In this document: positions 45,801-56,700 of the stretch, piece by piece
Numbering within the stretch: the first letter of the stretch is position 1
Layout of the letters: each line of letters begins with the position of its first letter
Assembly: GCA_017541145.1 (NCBI GenBank)
Contig: JAFXZT010000147.1
Span: 30,809 to 94,808 of the forward strand
From: Bacteroidales bacterium
GTDB lineage: Bacteria; Bacteroidota; Bacteroidia; Bacteroidales; UBA3824
Direction: 5' to 3'
DNA length: 64,000 nucleotides
The notes under the pieces: model-generated
Databases searched by the model: none
Seen by the model: only the letters and a program-made list of their open reading frames with translations
Told to the model about the DNA's origin: nothing
Program-made: the position numbers and the translations under genes

Positions 45801-47041
45801 TGCAGAGGCTTGTGATTTTGAGTGAGTTTGCGCCTGAAGTGGTCTTCCTTTTGCTCAAACGACGACAAAACCGCAGTCTTGTGAAGTATATCGCGGCCTT
45901 TGGTGTCGTTGATATACCCAACCGTAAGACGGGCAATATTTGTAAGAAGGTTAACTTCCTCATTTAGAAATGGTCCGACGTCTTCGGGTTGAAAATGTTT
46001 GGTATAAAAAACCTCGATACTGCCCTTGTTGCTGTCAATCGAAACAAATTGTTCAGAGATAGAGCGGTGCGTAAAAATAAAATTGTTAGAAATATATTCT
46101 TTGCCGTCAAAACGGATTCTGGCACAAGCATGACGCGGAAATTGCATGGCTTGCGGCAACAAGTTGCAAATCTCGGTGAGCGTGTAATCTATTTCGCGAC
46201 CTTCTTTTATGATTTCGGTGGTTTTGTTGATTACGTCAAGTTCCTGCATGCGTTTGCTGTTGAATTTCTTGAGGTTGCGCATGGCTTCGGAAAAAGTGGC
46301 ACCGGTAATCATCACTGCCAAGTTGCTCAGCAAATAATGTTCTTCGATAAGAAACGGGTCTTCGGAGCCGGACGGATTCGGAAAACTTTTTTTGTAGTAA
46401 ACTTCTATCGAACCTTCTTGATCGTCTGCACCTTTGAAAGTTTTGATAAGTCCCTGACCACAAGGTTCAAAACCGTCAGTTTTGAAAACTTTGTTGCCAT
46501 AACAGATTCTTGCTACAGCATATTGCGGATACTGCATAGCGTTTGGCAACGAATCGCAAATTTGTCGCAACGCCGGATAAATATCGTATGTAGAATTGTT
46601 GCCAAGCAAAATTGAAGCTTGACGTATACTTCCTAACTCTTTGAGACGTTCTCCGTAATTGTTGGTAAGTTTGTCGTACTTTCCGCAAAGAATTTGTTGA
46701 TGAATAAGTTTTGCAAACAATACCGACATCTTGTTGAAAATTTCCGGCATAGTATCAACGCCGAATTTTTTACAAAGTTCATGAGTGTTCAGTATTAGTT
46801 TTACAAATTTTTTATCATCGCTAACATATTCTGTACCATAAGTTTCGGATAATTCTTCTGAAGAATATACATTTTGGCAATGAAGATTTATTTTTAGTCC
46901 GTAGCCGCCGAGTTTTGAGTCTACAAGTTTTTTCCAATAATCTAATAGTTCGTTTGTTTTTAATCTTTTGTCAGGTTCCCATTTTGTGCCTTCAAAAAGC
47001 AGGTCAAGATAATCTGATAAAAATTTGTCTAAGTTATTCAT
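42827..47041 (-). CDS. Large sensor-like protein with PPDK-type ATP-binding domain
   Basis: A 1404-aa soluble protein. By eye: N-terminal helical part (1-135); two mutually similar GAF-like domains (about 140-265 and 270-395; compare LPNAMQYPQYAVARICYG with LPQAMQFPRHACARIRFDG); two receiver-like domains (436-560, acceptor Asp absent; 580-735, with VISDVEFEWGG); and a PEP-synthase/PPDK N-terminal ATP-grasp domain (about 850-1235: GSLGGKGRGLAFIDT, NPLAIRSSSTSEDS, FAGVFSTY). The phospho-His swivel and PEP barrel are missing, so it is not a full PEP synthase. Bacteroidetes homologues I recall are nearer 990 aa, without the GAF-like pair. Reaction unknown. Confidence 0.75.
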   Translation of the reverse strand: MNNLDKFLSDYLDLLFEGTKWEPDKRLKTNELLDYWKKLVDSKLGGYGLKINLHCQNVYSSEELSETYGTEYVSDDKKFVKLILNTHELCKKFGVDTMPEIFNKMSVLFAKLIHQQILCGKYDKLTNNYGERLKELGSIRQASILLGNNSTYDIYPALRQICDSLPNAMQYPQYAVARICYGNKVFKTDGFEPCGQGLIKTFKGADDQEGSIEVYYKKSFPNPSGSEDPFLIEEHYLLSNLAVMITGATFSEAMRNLKKFNSKRMQELDVINKTTEIIKEGREIDYTLTEICNLLPQAMQFPRHACARIRFDGKEYISNNFIFTHRSISEQFVSIDSNKGSIEVFYTKHFQPEDVGPFLNEEVNLLTNIARLTVGYINDTKGRDILHKTAVLSSFEQKEDHFRRKLTQNHKPLQNYFNQQMLDKYIYLDMMKYKIKHVLFVATLYDAFCLETEDSFFDRFMGDVHQFSLYTLPRITGVSTDEDAIDAMESANIDMVIIMPTADPQQCVQLSEKLRKIKNNVPVFLLINKKEEVKKYEEYCSTVSSIDKIYTWNGDSNIFFTIVKCQEDSINVENDTQIGLVKVILLIEDSSLFYSKYLELLYDTVFGQVAKLIPEVEKNELDKIVKMRSRPKILHARNYEEAITIFNKYKNNLLCVISDVEFEWGGKIDKQAGVKFVQKMRSMKYTVPVIFQSTEELTDLDTNIYREEKVFFINKNSESLLDELKRYLIKYLGYGDFLFKNWAGDILGIARSLREFELMVKQMPADSLYRHAIKNQFSIWLMGRGEIQLAKIFHGLTINSLEDVERIRPLMIKAINQYRTDKKRGKILSFDETSSIDERNIITLAPGSLGGKGRGLAFIDTVIYNLEDSPLSDRINILAPVTCIVGTTEFLNFIAHNDLLSKIVNKNISYDQLKEYFYNGHLSDTLRERIKTIISQTDNPLAIRSSSTSEDSVSQPFAGVFSTYILPNEKDKKEETLELVCHAIKLIYASMYSETARNYYNVVQHNIEEEKMAIIIQEVVGSRFGKYFYPHISGVAQSYNFYPVANMKPEEGYAVAGVGLGCYVVGGWPSYRFSPKYPNISMYTKNDLLKSTQTKFYALDLSLNDVDLLHNGEYAALKLLNIYDAEKHGSLKHLASVYNPDNDSISPGLDEYGPRIVNFADILQYNYFPLAETIELILKTVKDAFGSAVEIEYAVNLNKTINGKPSFYLLQIKPMVGSFENKNINLETENTDNMLLYTNQSLGNGVIDNITDVIYIDESKFSKLETVEMQREINYLNTLLSQENRKYVLIGPGRWGTSDRFLGVPVQWSEISNASVIIETSLEGYPLDFSHGSHFFHNITSMNIGYFAIKKENRKCFLRREILEQQELINKTKYYKHVRFQKPLNIIMNGSKNESAIIFNQDEK

Positions 47042-47122
47042 GTAGCATTAATTTGGTAATTTATTTTAACTGCTAAGTAAGAAAAAAAGTACTTTGTAGC
47101 CAAATTTTTAATAAAAAGTTTT

Positions 47123-47130
47123 TATCTTTG
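47123..47130 (+). promoter_or_regulatory. -7 element for ligA
   Basis: TATCTTTG, 19 bp before the ligA start. A TTTG lies 26 bp upstream, too far for the usual spacing. Confidence 0.5.
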
Positions 47131-47131
47131 A

Positions 47132-49165
<2,034 letters not shown>

Positions 49166-49250
49166 AAGCACTAAGTATTAAAATTTAACAGATTGAAAAT
49201 TAACGATATAAATAAAAAACAATATTTTTTTGAAAAAAAACAGAAAAATA

Positions 49251-49282
49251 TTTGTGTAATTGAATAAAAATGTGTTAATTTG
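49251..49282 (+). promoter_or_regulatory. Promoter of the rpmB-rpmG-DUF4295 operon
   Basis: TTTG (49251-49254), 20 bp, TTAATTTG (49275-49282), one mismatch to TAnnTTTG, 46 bp ahead of rpmB. Confidence 0.6.
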
Positions 49283-49328
49283 CAGTCTGAAAATAAAGTT
49301 AGATAATTTAGATAAACGAAATAAAGAA

Positions 49329-49571
49329 ATGTCACGTATTTGCGAAATCACTGGAAAAAGATTGCAGAGAGGAAACAATGTTTCTCACTCTCACAGAAAA
49401 ACTAAGAAAGCATTTATGCCTAACTTACATTGGAAAAAATTCTATTTGGAAGAAGAAGATCGTTGGGTAACACTTAAAGTATCAGCTGCAGCTATTCGTT
49501 CTATTAGCAAGAACGGACTCAAGGCAACACTTGACAAAGCTGTTAAGAATGGTAATTTAATTGCTTATTAA
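49329..49571 (+). CDS. rpmB: Ribosomal protein bL28
   Basis: An 80-aa protein. SRICEITGKRLQRGNNVSHS and the later LKVSAAAIRSISKNGL are the bL28 signatures. The frame extends upstream, but ATG 49329 gives the conserved N-terminus MSRICEITGK. First gene of a three-gene ribosomal operon. Confidence 0.95.
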   Translation: MSRICEITGKRLQRGNNVSHSHRKTKKAFMPNLHWKKFYLEEEDRWVTLKVSAAAIRSISKNGLKATLDKAVKNGNLIAY

Positions 49572-49600
49572 TCTAAAACTTTTAAAAAATTTGAATTAAA

Positions 49601-49783
49601 ATGGCAAAGAATAAAAACAGAGTTCAAGTAATTCTTGAATGCACAGAGCAGAAAGAATCAGGCGTTGCTGGTATGTCACGTTACATCACAACAAAGAACA
49701 AAAAGAACACAACCCAACGTCTTGAATTGAAAAAGTACAATCCATACTTGAAAAAGTATACACTTCATCGTGAAATCAAGTAA
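49601..49783 (+). CDS. rpmG: Ribosomal protein bL33, zinc-free form
   Basis: A 60-aa protein ([34 protein letters not shown]). It has only one Cys, so it is the zinc-independent type. 29 bp after rpmB. Confidence 0.95.
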   Translation: MAKNKNRVQVILECTEQKESGVAGMSRYITTKNKKNTTQRLELKKYNPYLKKYTLHREIK

Positions 49784-49796
49784 AAAATTATAGAAA

Positions 49797-49958
49797 ATGG
49801 CAAAGAAAGTAGTAGCAACCCTTAAGAAAGAAGATGCTAACAGCGGTTTGACAAAAATCGTTAAAGCTGTTAAATCACCAAAAACTGGTGCTTATTGTTT
49901 CAAGGAATTAATCGTTCCTGCTGCAACAGCTAAAGAAGCTCTCAAAGATTTGAAGTAA
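49797..49958 (+). CDS. DUF4295 family small ribosome-associated protein
   Basis: A 53-aa basic protein (MAKKVVATLKKEDANSG..., ending LIVPAATAKEALKDLK), 13 bp after rpmG. This is the Bacteroidetes-specific DUF4295 family, always beside L33 as far as I recall. I believe it corresponds to the extra large-subunit protein (bL38) described in the Flavobacterium johnsoniae ribosome; treat that link as recalled, not checked. Confidence 0.88.
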   Translation: MAKKVVATLKKEDANSGLTKIVKAVKSPKTGAYCFKELIVPAATAKEALKDLK

Positions 49959-49983
49959 GATATTAAATATCTTTCTATAGATA

Positions 49984-50023
49984 AGAAAGTTGACATTTTT
50001 TAAGATGTCAACTTTTTTTTTGC
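49984..50023 (+). terminator. Terminator of the ribosomal operon
   Basis: Eleven-bp stem AAAGTTGACAT (49986-49996) and ATGTCAACTTT (50005-50015), then a T run. It separates the operon from ftsY. Confidence 0.9.
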
Positions 50024-50128
50024 CTTTTTTGTTTGCAGTTGAAAAAAATATTATTAATTTTACATAAAATGCGTTGTGTAAAGTCTTACAAGTTAAAACG
50101 CTGATTATCAATTATTTAAAATTTAGCT

Positions 50129-51079
50129 ATGGCACTATTCGGTTTTTTTTCTAAAGAAAAAAAAGACAGCCTCAATAACGGACTGGCAAAAACTAAGGAA
50201 AGCGTTTTCAAAAAATTGCAAAGAGTTGTTGTTGGTAAATCCAAAGTTGACGACGAGGTTTTGGATAATCTTGAAGATGCTTTGATTACTTCTGATGTTG
50301 GAGTCGATACTACCATTAAAATTATTGAGCGTCTGCAAGAAAAAGTTGCCCAAGATAAGTATCTCAATACTGCGGAGTTAAACACTATTCTCAAGGAAGT
50401 GATTATTTCGCTTCTCAATGAAAATCCGGCTACTAAATTTACCGACAACATCACAACTAAGGACGGTAAACCTTATGTTATTATGGTTGTGGGAGTTAAT
50501 GGCGCGGGCAAAACTACTACTGTCGGCAAACTTGCTTATCAATTTAAAGAGGCCGGCAAAAAAGTTTATCTTGGTGCTGCCGACACTTTTAGAGCTGCGG
50601 CTGTTGAGCAGTTGGATATTTGGGCGCAACGTGCTAATGTGCCAATTATCAAACAGTCAATGGGTTCCGATCCGGCGTCTGTGGCTTTTGATACTTTGAA
50701 CTCGGCTGTGGCAAACAAGGCTGACGTTGTTTTGATTGATACTGCCGGGCGTTTGCACAACAAAATTAATTTGATGAACGAGCTTTCTAAAATCAAGCGC
50801 GTGATGGCTAAGGTTGTGCCTGATGCTCCTCACGAGGTACTTTTGGTTTTGGATGGCAGTACAGGTCAGAACGCTTACGAGCAGGCTAAACAATTTACTT
50901 TGGCTACTGAGGTTAGCTCTTTGGCTTTAACTAAGTTGGATGGTACTGCTAAAGGCGGAGTTGTTATCGGTATCAGCGATCAGTTCAAAATTCCTATCAA
51001 ATATATCGGAGTAGGTGAGAAGGTAACTGATTTGCAACTGTTTGATAAAGAACAATTTGTAGATTCACTTTTCAATTAA
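50129..51079 (+). CDS. ftsY: Signal recognition particle receptor FtsY
   Basis: A 316-aa SRP GTPase receptor that docks ribosome-SRP complexes at the membrane. Short N domain, then G domain with GVNGAGKTTTVGKLA, DTFRAAAVEQL, DTAGRLHNK, TKLDGTAKGG and GVGEKVTDLQLF. It lacks the long acidic A domain of E. coli FtsY, which is normal for this phylum. dus follows after 16 bp. Confidence 0.95.
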   Translation: MALFGFFSKEKKDSLNNGLAKTKESVFKKLQRVVVGKSKVDDEVLDNLEDALITSDVGVDTTIKIIERLQEKVAQDKYLNTAELNTILKEVIISLLNENPATKFTDNITTKDGKPYVIMVVGVNGAGKTTTVGKLAYQFKEAGKKVYLGAADTFRAAAVEQLDIWAQRANVPIIKQSMGSDPASVAFDTLNSAVANKADVVLIDTAGRLHNKINLMNELSKIKRVMAKVVPDAPHEVLLVLDGSTGQNAYEQAKQFTLATEVSSLALTKLDGTAKGGVVIGISDQFKIPIKYIGVGEKVTDLQLFDKEQFVDSLFN

Positions 51080-51095
51080 TATTTAATCAAAGTCA

Positions 51096-52031
51096 ATGGA
51101 AATTTATTTTGCGCCGATTCAAGGCTTTACTGATTATGTGTACCGAAATGCACATGCAAAATATTTTTCGGGTATTGACAAATATTTTACACCTTTTCTG
51201 CGAATTGAAAAATCAGAGATTCGCAGAAAAGATGTTTCCGATTTATTATCAAGTTCAAAATTTGATAATCCGACCATTGAATTGGTGCCTCAAATTATAG
51301 GCAATTCTCGTGAAGATATTGAAATTCTGTTAAAATTCCTTAAAAATAAGGGCTTTACATCGTGCGATTTGAACTTTGGATGCCCATTTCCTCAGCAAGC
51401 CAAAAAATTTCGTGGCTCCGGTATTTGGGAAAAGCCGGAAATGATTTTGGAGGTTTTTGATACATTGAGATTTTTTCCGGAAATTAAATTTTCGTTGAAA
51501 ATGCGGATTGGGTATTCTGACGTTTCGCAAACTCTTGAAATGGTAGAAGTTATAAATTCGTTCCCTTTTCGTTTCGTAACAATTCATCCGCGACTTGGCA
51601 AACAGATGTACAAAGGCGATGTTGACATCTTGACTTTTACAAAACTCAGTTCCGAAATCTCTCATCCGATAGTTTACAATGGCGACATCGTTACAACTGA
51701 CGACATCAAAAAAATTGAGAACAATTTTCCAAATTTGAAAGCCGTGATGATTGGACGCGGACTTTTGGGTAATCCGTTTTTAGCTGAAAATTACAAATCT
51801 CAAAATCACGATATTGACATCATACGGTTAACGAATTTTCATTCTGAAGTTTTAAACGGTTATCTTCAAGAGTACAACAATTCAGAATTTATGGTTTTGG
51901 ACAAAATGAAAACGTTTTGGACTTATGCTCCTCAATCTGTAGACAAAAAAGTGTTGAAAAATATTCAAAAATCTCGTTCATTGTCTGAATATCAGGCGTT
52001 TGCAAATATTGCGATGTCAAAAAAAGATTAG
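51096..52031 (+). CDS. dus: tRNA-dihydrouridine synthase
   Basis: A 311-aa FMN enzyme reducing uridines in tRNA D loops. Seen: N-terminal YFAPIQGFTDYVYRN, LVPQIIGN, catalytic-Cys box DLNFGCPFPQQAKKFRGSG, KMRIGY, TIHPRLGKQMYKG, YNGDIVTTDD and GRGLLGNPFL. A short divergent Dus in which the general-acid Cys of FGCP is conserved. The DusA/B/C class is not resolved. Confidence 0.87.
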   Translation: MEIYFAPIQGFTDYVYRNAHAKYFSGIDKYFTPFLRIEKSEIRRKDVSDLLSSSKFDNPTIELVPQIIGNSREDIEILLKFLKNKGFTSCDLNFGCPFPQQAKKFRGSGIWEKPEMILEVFDTLRFFPEIKFSLKMRIGYSDVSQTLEMVEVINSFPFRFVTIHPRLGKQMYKGDVDILTFTKLSSEISHPIVYNGDIVTTDDIKKIENNFPNLKAVMIGRGLLGNPFLAENYKSQNHDIDIIRLTNFHSEVLNGYLQEYNNSEFMVLDKMKTFWTYAPQSVDKKVLKNIQKSRSLSEYQAFANIAMSKKD

Positions 52032-52110
52032 AAATTTGCAGTTCGGGAGGTTTTTAATTGTTTTTTTACAGTTAACATGAATTGTGTCAAATCCACAGAA
52101 GTTATAAAAA

Positions 52111-52146
52111 TAAAAAAACTCTGTCAAACTTTCGTCTAACAGAGTT
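52111..52146 (-). terminator. Terminator of the tmRNA gene
   Basis: Stem AACTCTGT (52117-52124) / ACAGAGTT (52139-52146). On the minus strand it is followed by TTTTTTATTTTTA. It begins 2 bp after the tmRNA 3' end. Confidence 0.85.
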
Positions 52147-52148
52147 TG

Positions 52149-52551
52149 TGGAGCTGCGGGGGGTCGAACCCCGGTCCGAACATGAGACCACCGTGCTTTC
52201 TACATGCTTAGTCTTCATTTGATTTTCGTAAACAGTCCGGGTGAAAACTCTCTAACTGTTTCTTATCCTCTAAAATTTCATTCATCTGTCAAGGCACAAA
52301 TGAACTATTCTGTTAATTGATTGCACCTTCGTATCGCTTAGGCCACAGAAAATGCCGGCGGAAGATGTCCCGTTTCCAGACATTCCGTCCGGAAATTAAG
52401 CTAATTTACTAAAACCTTCAATTAGGCAGCGAGAGCATAATCATAGTTATTGCCAATTATAGTTTTGTAACCCTGGTTGCGGAAGTTGTTACGTGTTCCG
52501 GCATGCTTACATGCTGACCTTGCACGCCGTCAAAACCAAAGTCAGCCCCGT
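52149..52551 (-). ncRNA. ssrA: tmRNA
   Basis: A 403-nt one-piece tmRNA. The 5' GGGGCTG pairs with the 3' CAGCTCC (one G-U) to form the acceptor stem. T arm GGGGTTCGACCCC lies at the 3' end. The open frame (52454-52422) gives the degradation tag GNNYDYALAA followed by TAA, assuming GGC is the resume codon as in other Bacteroidetes. CCA is not encoded. The RNA frees stalled ribosomes and tags their products for proteolysis. Confidence 0.94.
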
Positions 52552-52560
52552 AAAACGTTG

Positions 52561-52592
52561 CAAAGATAGATTATTTTTTTAACTTATCCAAA
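52561..52592 (-). promoter_or_regulatory. tmRNA promoter overlapping the 3' end of porV
   Basis: On the minus strand: TTTG (52592-52589), 20 bp, TATCTTTG (52568-52561), 10 nt ahead of the RNA 5' end. A perfect promoter match; the -33 box lies inside the last porV codons. Confidence 0.78.
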
Positions 52593-53749
52593 TAAATTCC
52601 TAAAGAAATTCTTATAGTATTTTGCAACGGATTTGATTGTGTGGTTGTTACCATGTACGAAAAGTCAAATTCAAATGCTTTGATGTTGAGTCCAACTCCA
52701 AATGTCATGAATTTGCGTCCGCCTTTATCATTACTTTCTGTAAAATATCCCATTCTTCCGGCAAATGTTTTTGAATACCAATATTCCAAACCTATTGAAA
52801 GACTTATTTCTTTCATTTCTTCGCTGAATCCGCCCGGAGCATCGTAAAAACTTTGGAAAATTCCAACGGGAACCGAAACTTCATTTTTCTTGCCGGAAAT
52901 TATGCTGTCGCCGGTAGCGTTGTAAATTGGCGGAGTCGGCACTAAGAGTTTGTTGAAATCGGTGGTTAATGTTATGCTGTTGTATTCGTCCAAATCGAGT
53001 TTGTAACTTGCTCCAATTTTTAAATTGGTTGGTATAAAGTTCTGATTGTTAGGCGAATAACTCATTTTTGCACCGATATTACTGATATTAACACCAAATG
53101 CCCAAGTGTTGTATTTTGAGCCGATTTGTTTTTCTTTGCTGTAATATATCGAAAGGTCGCCGGCTACGGAATGTCCGGCATGAGTTTCCTCCGAATGTAA
53201 TGTAAGTCCGCCGGTAAGATTTGAATATAGGTATCTCATTGTAAGTCCGCCACTTAGGTGGTCAGATAATTTCATGGAATACGATACGTCCATGTTGAAT
53301 TCGTTTGGTTTGTAATCTTTGAGCGGTGAACCGTTTTCGTCGTAAAAATTTAAATTACCGTAAGTGAAATATTCCAAAGAATAGCCGATGGCTGATTTTT
53401 GGTTCTTGAGTTTGCTGTAACCTGATAAATATGCCATGTTCATATCGTCTACAAAATTTCTGAGCCATGGAGTATACGAGAAAGAAATTCCGCTTTTGTT
53501 TTCAGCAAAAACATATTTTGATGCGTTCCAATGTTGCGAGTAGATGTCAGGCGAGGTTGCAACGCCGGCATCTCCAAGTGCGCCGGACCTCGAATCCGGA
53601 GCTATCAACATGTATGAAGACGCTGTCTGAATGATATTTGAGGTATTTTCTCGTCCCATGATATCCTGAGATGGAGTTATTTGTGCATTTGAATTGGTTG
53701 CTACTGCTGTTAAAATCAGCAAACTCAAATTTTTAATTGTTCTTTTCAT
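52571..53749 (-). CDS. porV: Type IX secretion outer-membrane protein PorV (LptO)
   Basis: A 392-aa outer-membrane beta-barrel of the FadL-like PorV family with a signal peptide cut near NAQ|IT. The T9SS shuttle PorV collects cargo from the SprA translocon and delivers it to the PorU sortase for attachment to lipopolysaccharide. Seen: YMLIAPDSRSGALGDAGVATSPD near the N-terminus, alternating amphipathic strands and C-terminal RISLGIYLDKLKK. ATG 53749 is preferred over the upstream in-frame start at 53905, which would overlap porU and precede the signal peptide. It follows porU by 32 bp. Confidence 0.9.
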   Translation of the reverse strand: MKRTIKNLSLLILTAVATNSNAQITPSQDIMGRENTSNIIQTASSYMLIAPDSRSGALGDAGVATSPDIYSQHWNASKYVFAENKSGISFSYTPWLRNFVDDMNMAYLSGYSKLKNQKSAIGYSLEYFTYGNLNFYDENGSPLKDYKPNEFNMDVSYSMKLSDHLSGGLTMRYLYSNLTGGLTLHSEETHAGHSVAGDLSIYYSKEKQIGSKYNTWAFGVNISNIGAKMSYSPNNQNFIPTNLKIGASYKLDLDEYNSITLTTDFNKLLVPTPPIYNATGDSIISGKKNEVSVPVGIFQSFYDAPGGFSEEMKEISLSIGLEYWYSKTFAGRMGYFTESNDKGGRKFMTFGVGLNIKAFEFDFSYMVTTTQSNPLQNTIRISLGIYLDKLKK

Positions 53750-53781
53750 TGGATTAATAATTTGTGCAAATTTAGTTATTT

Positions 53782-56700
53782 TTATTTCAAATACAATAAT
53801 TTTTCGTAGGCATTTACTTTTTTGCCATCTAAATCTTTGATTTTTAGTCTGTAAAAGTAAATTCCACGAGCAATTTCCGAGCCAAAATCGTCTTTGCCGT
53901 CCCATTCTATCGGTTCGGAAAGTGTACGGCCGTTGCTGAAAGATCCGGTTATTACTTTTACAATTTTTCCTGATACGGTGAATACTGTAAGTTCGTATTC
54001 TATAACACTTTGCGGATTGTTATGTTCAAAATAAAATGAAGTATGATCCGTAAATGGATTCGGATAATTCAGCAAATGCGAAATCTGTAGTTTGTCGCTG
54101 TTGCTGACATAAAAATTCAAAGTTTCCTCGTTTGAATTGTTGTAATTATCAAAAGCTTTCAGTTTCAGCGTGTGATTTCCTTCGTTGAGATTTTGCAATT
54201 GATATTCGATTTTTCCTGAAGTGTACGAATCTTTGTTGACTTTGTAATAATCTGTAAGAGAAACAGTTGCAGACGAATTGTCCAAACTTAAACTTATTTG
54301 GTGACCGTTGTTGGCATTGGTGATATTTATTCCGGACGAGTCGGAAAGTTCAGCAATCAAAGTCGGCGATTTGGACGTTTTGCCGCCGTCGGTAAACTCA
54401 TAATTATCAAGATACAATTTGATGTCCGGACCTTGATTGTCGGCAGTTGCGTTGGTTTCAGAACTTCCTATTTTAATTTTTTTAGTAAATCCGGTTGCAC
54501 TAACTTCTTCGTTATCAGCGTATAAACTTAGTTTACCATTACCAATTTCATAATCAATATCTTTCGTAACTAAAAATTTGAATTTGAAAATTCCGTTGTT
54601 TACAGTACAGTTACCTTCAAAAATTTTAGTCGTAAAATCCTGATATTCAAAAGCTCCAATGCCGTCATTATTTTGTGTTGACATCTCTTTGATTTTGTCG
54701 TACAGAGTTACGAAAGCTGTGCCGTTGAAATTCGGTGCGTTAACTATTTGACATTCAATTTCGTAAGTGCCAAGAGCTTTTATTGTATCATCAAAATTTT
54801 CAAAATTTTTGTTGTTGATTTTTGTTACTTTGATATCAAAATCCGGAATTTCAAGTTTCAAAGCCGGGTCGCCTAACAGCGTGAAATTTAGCATGTTTTG
54901 GTCGTCGGTTTTAATTTTTGCTAACCTTATGATATCGCCGAAACGTAAATTTCGGTCAAAGATATAATTAAAAATATTTTTACTGAGATTAAAGTTTTCG
55001 TTTGCCAAAACTTCGCGTGTAGTGGTGAGCATCGCTATCGCACCGCCTTTTGGATTCAGAAGTAGATGTTCCGCCGGAGAATTAATATTTTTATCAGTAG
55101 TTCGGTCATAATAGTCAAAATGTCCAATATTGCATGATGCTGTAATTATCAACGGTAATTTTTTTTGATTTGTTAAATCGTCAATATCTGCATTTGTGAG
55201 GATGCGTTCATCGGCAAAAAAGTTCATTCCGCCGTGACCTGCATAATACAAAATTTGCGTTCCATTGTTTATTGTGTTCAAAATTTCCTCGCGGGCTTTC
55301 GGATATGTGTTTCCCGTTGCGGTTGAAATTTGTTTGTAAGCGTCGATATATATTTTTTTTACATTGTATTGCGGATTTTCGTTTTCGGTGTCAACTGCCA
55401 AATTATCAGCTTGTTGCGCGTGAAGATTGTTGTCCTCGTCATCCGCTACGATAGTTATATTTTTTTTCCAATATCTTCCGGAATTTTTAGTCATGTAATC
55501 TTTTATTTTGTTGACTAAAATTTGAGCATCGGTTGCATTTTTCGCAGGAAGCCTTCCGATGCTGATATCAAGATTACCGTAAAATTCGTATTCGTTGTCG
55601 TCCAGCATCCCAAAATAATCATCAGTTACAAAAGAGCCTAAATTATTTTCGTTCAGAGAGTTAGGCGATTGATACGTTGGAATTAAATTCGTGTTGTTTG
55701 TAGTATTTTTCAGATTATCAACAGAGCCGTCGCCAAAAAGAAGTACATATTTCAAGCGATTGTTTTTTTTGTACAAATATCTGATGGCATCTTTTATCGC
55801 CGTTACATCTCTTGCGCCGCATGAAAACTCGTTGAAAATCTGTTCGATAGTTACAGTTTCCGTATTCAATTCTGTAGAATGTAATGTCTTGAGTTGGTTG
55901 GCAAAATTTAAGAATATTTTCGGTGTAATTATCAAAAAATCAGGCGTTTGCATTGCATGAATATTTTGATTCGGAATATTTTGTTCATCTTTTGACAGAA
56001 ATAACGGTTCGTAAGCGTCTGATTCTGAAAATATTACAAATTCTTTTAGTTCAGAAACCGAACTTGTAAAAGTAATATAACTGTCTGAAAATGAGTAATT
56101 TAATAGAGTGGGAGAGTGGGAGTCGGTTACATCCATGACTTTTAAATCACTTTTACAATTTGAAATCACAAATTTTGCCGTTGCGCCTTCTGATATTGAG
56201 TTTATATCTCTGAACATCAATTGTTTAGATTGATATTTAAGCGGTTCTCTTGTGTTGAGAATTATGTAATCCAAATATCCTTCCGCCGAAGTTGCATTTT
56301 TGTTGAAATTGATTGTAACAGTTTGATTTTCAGAATTTAGTGGCTGGTAATCGAAACTAACAGTTTGTCTGTCAGCATAAAGTCCTGATGAAGTTATTGC
56401 ATTGCAAGTAGCTGTGTGAGAGCTATTTGCAATAGAAAAAGTAAACGAATTGTTTGTACTTGACCTTGCAACAACTGATATTTTTATTTTTCCGGATTCA
56501 GGAACATCATAACATTGAAAATTGAAATTTTGTGAAGTATTGTAAAAGAAATTTTTTCCGAACCAATCACGTCCGCTCATCTGAAGATTTATTGCATCTT
56601 CCTCGTGACAATAATAAAAATTGCCTTGTGTTACAGTTTGTTGAGCTGCGGAATTTGTTTGAGTTGAAGTTATAATTGAATTGTTGTTGCCTGAATCCCA

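Noticed and set aside
42827..47041. Assignment as phosphoenolpyruvate synthase or pyruvate phosphate dikinase
   Set aside because: Only the N-terminal ATP-binding domain is recognisable; the phospho-histidine and PEP-binding domains are missing.
52571..53905. Longer porV start at 53905
   Set aside because: It would overlap porU and bury the signal peptide; ATG 53749 directly begins it.
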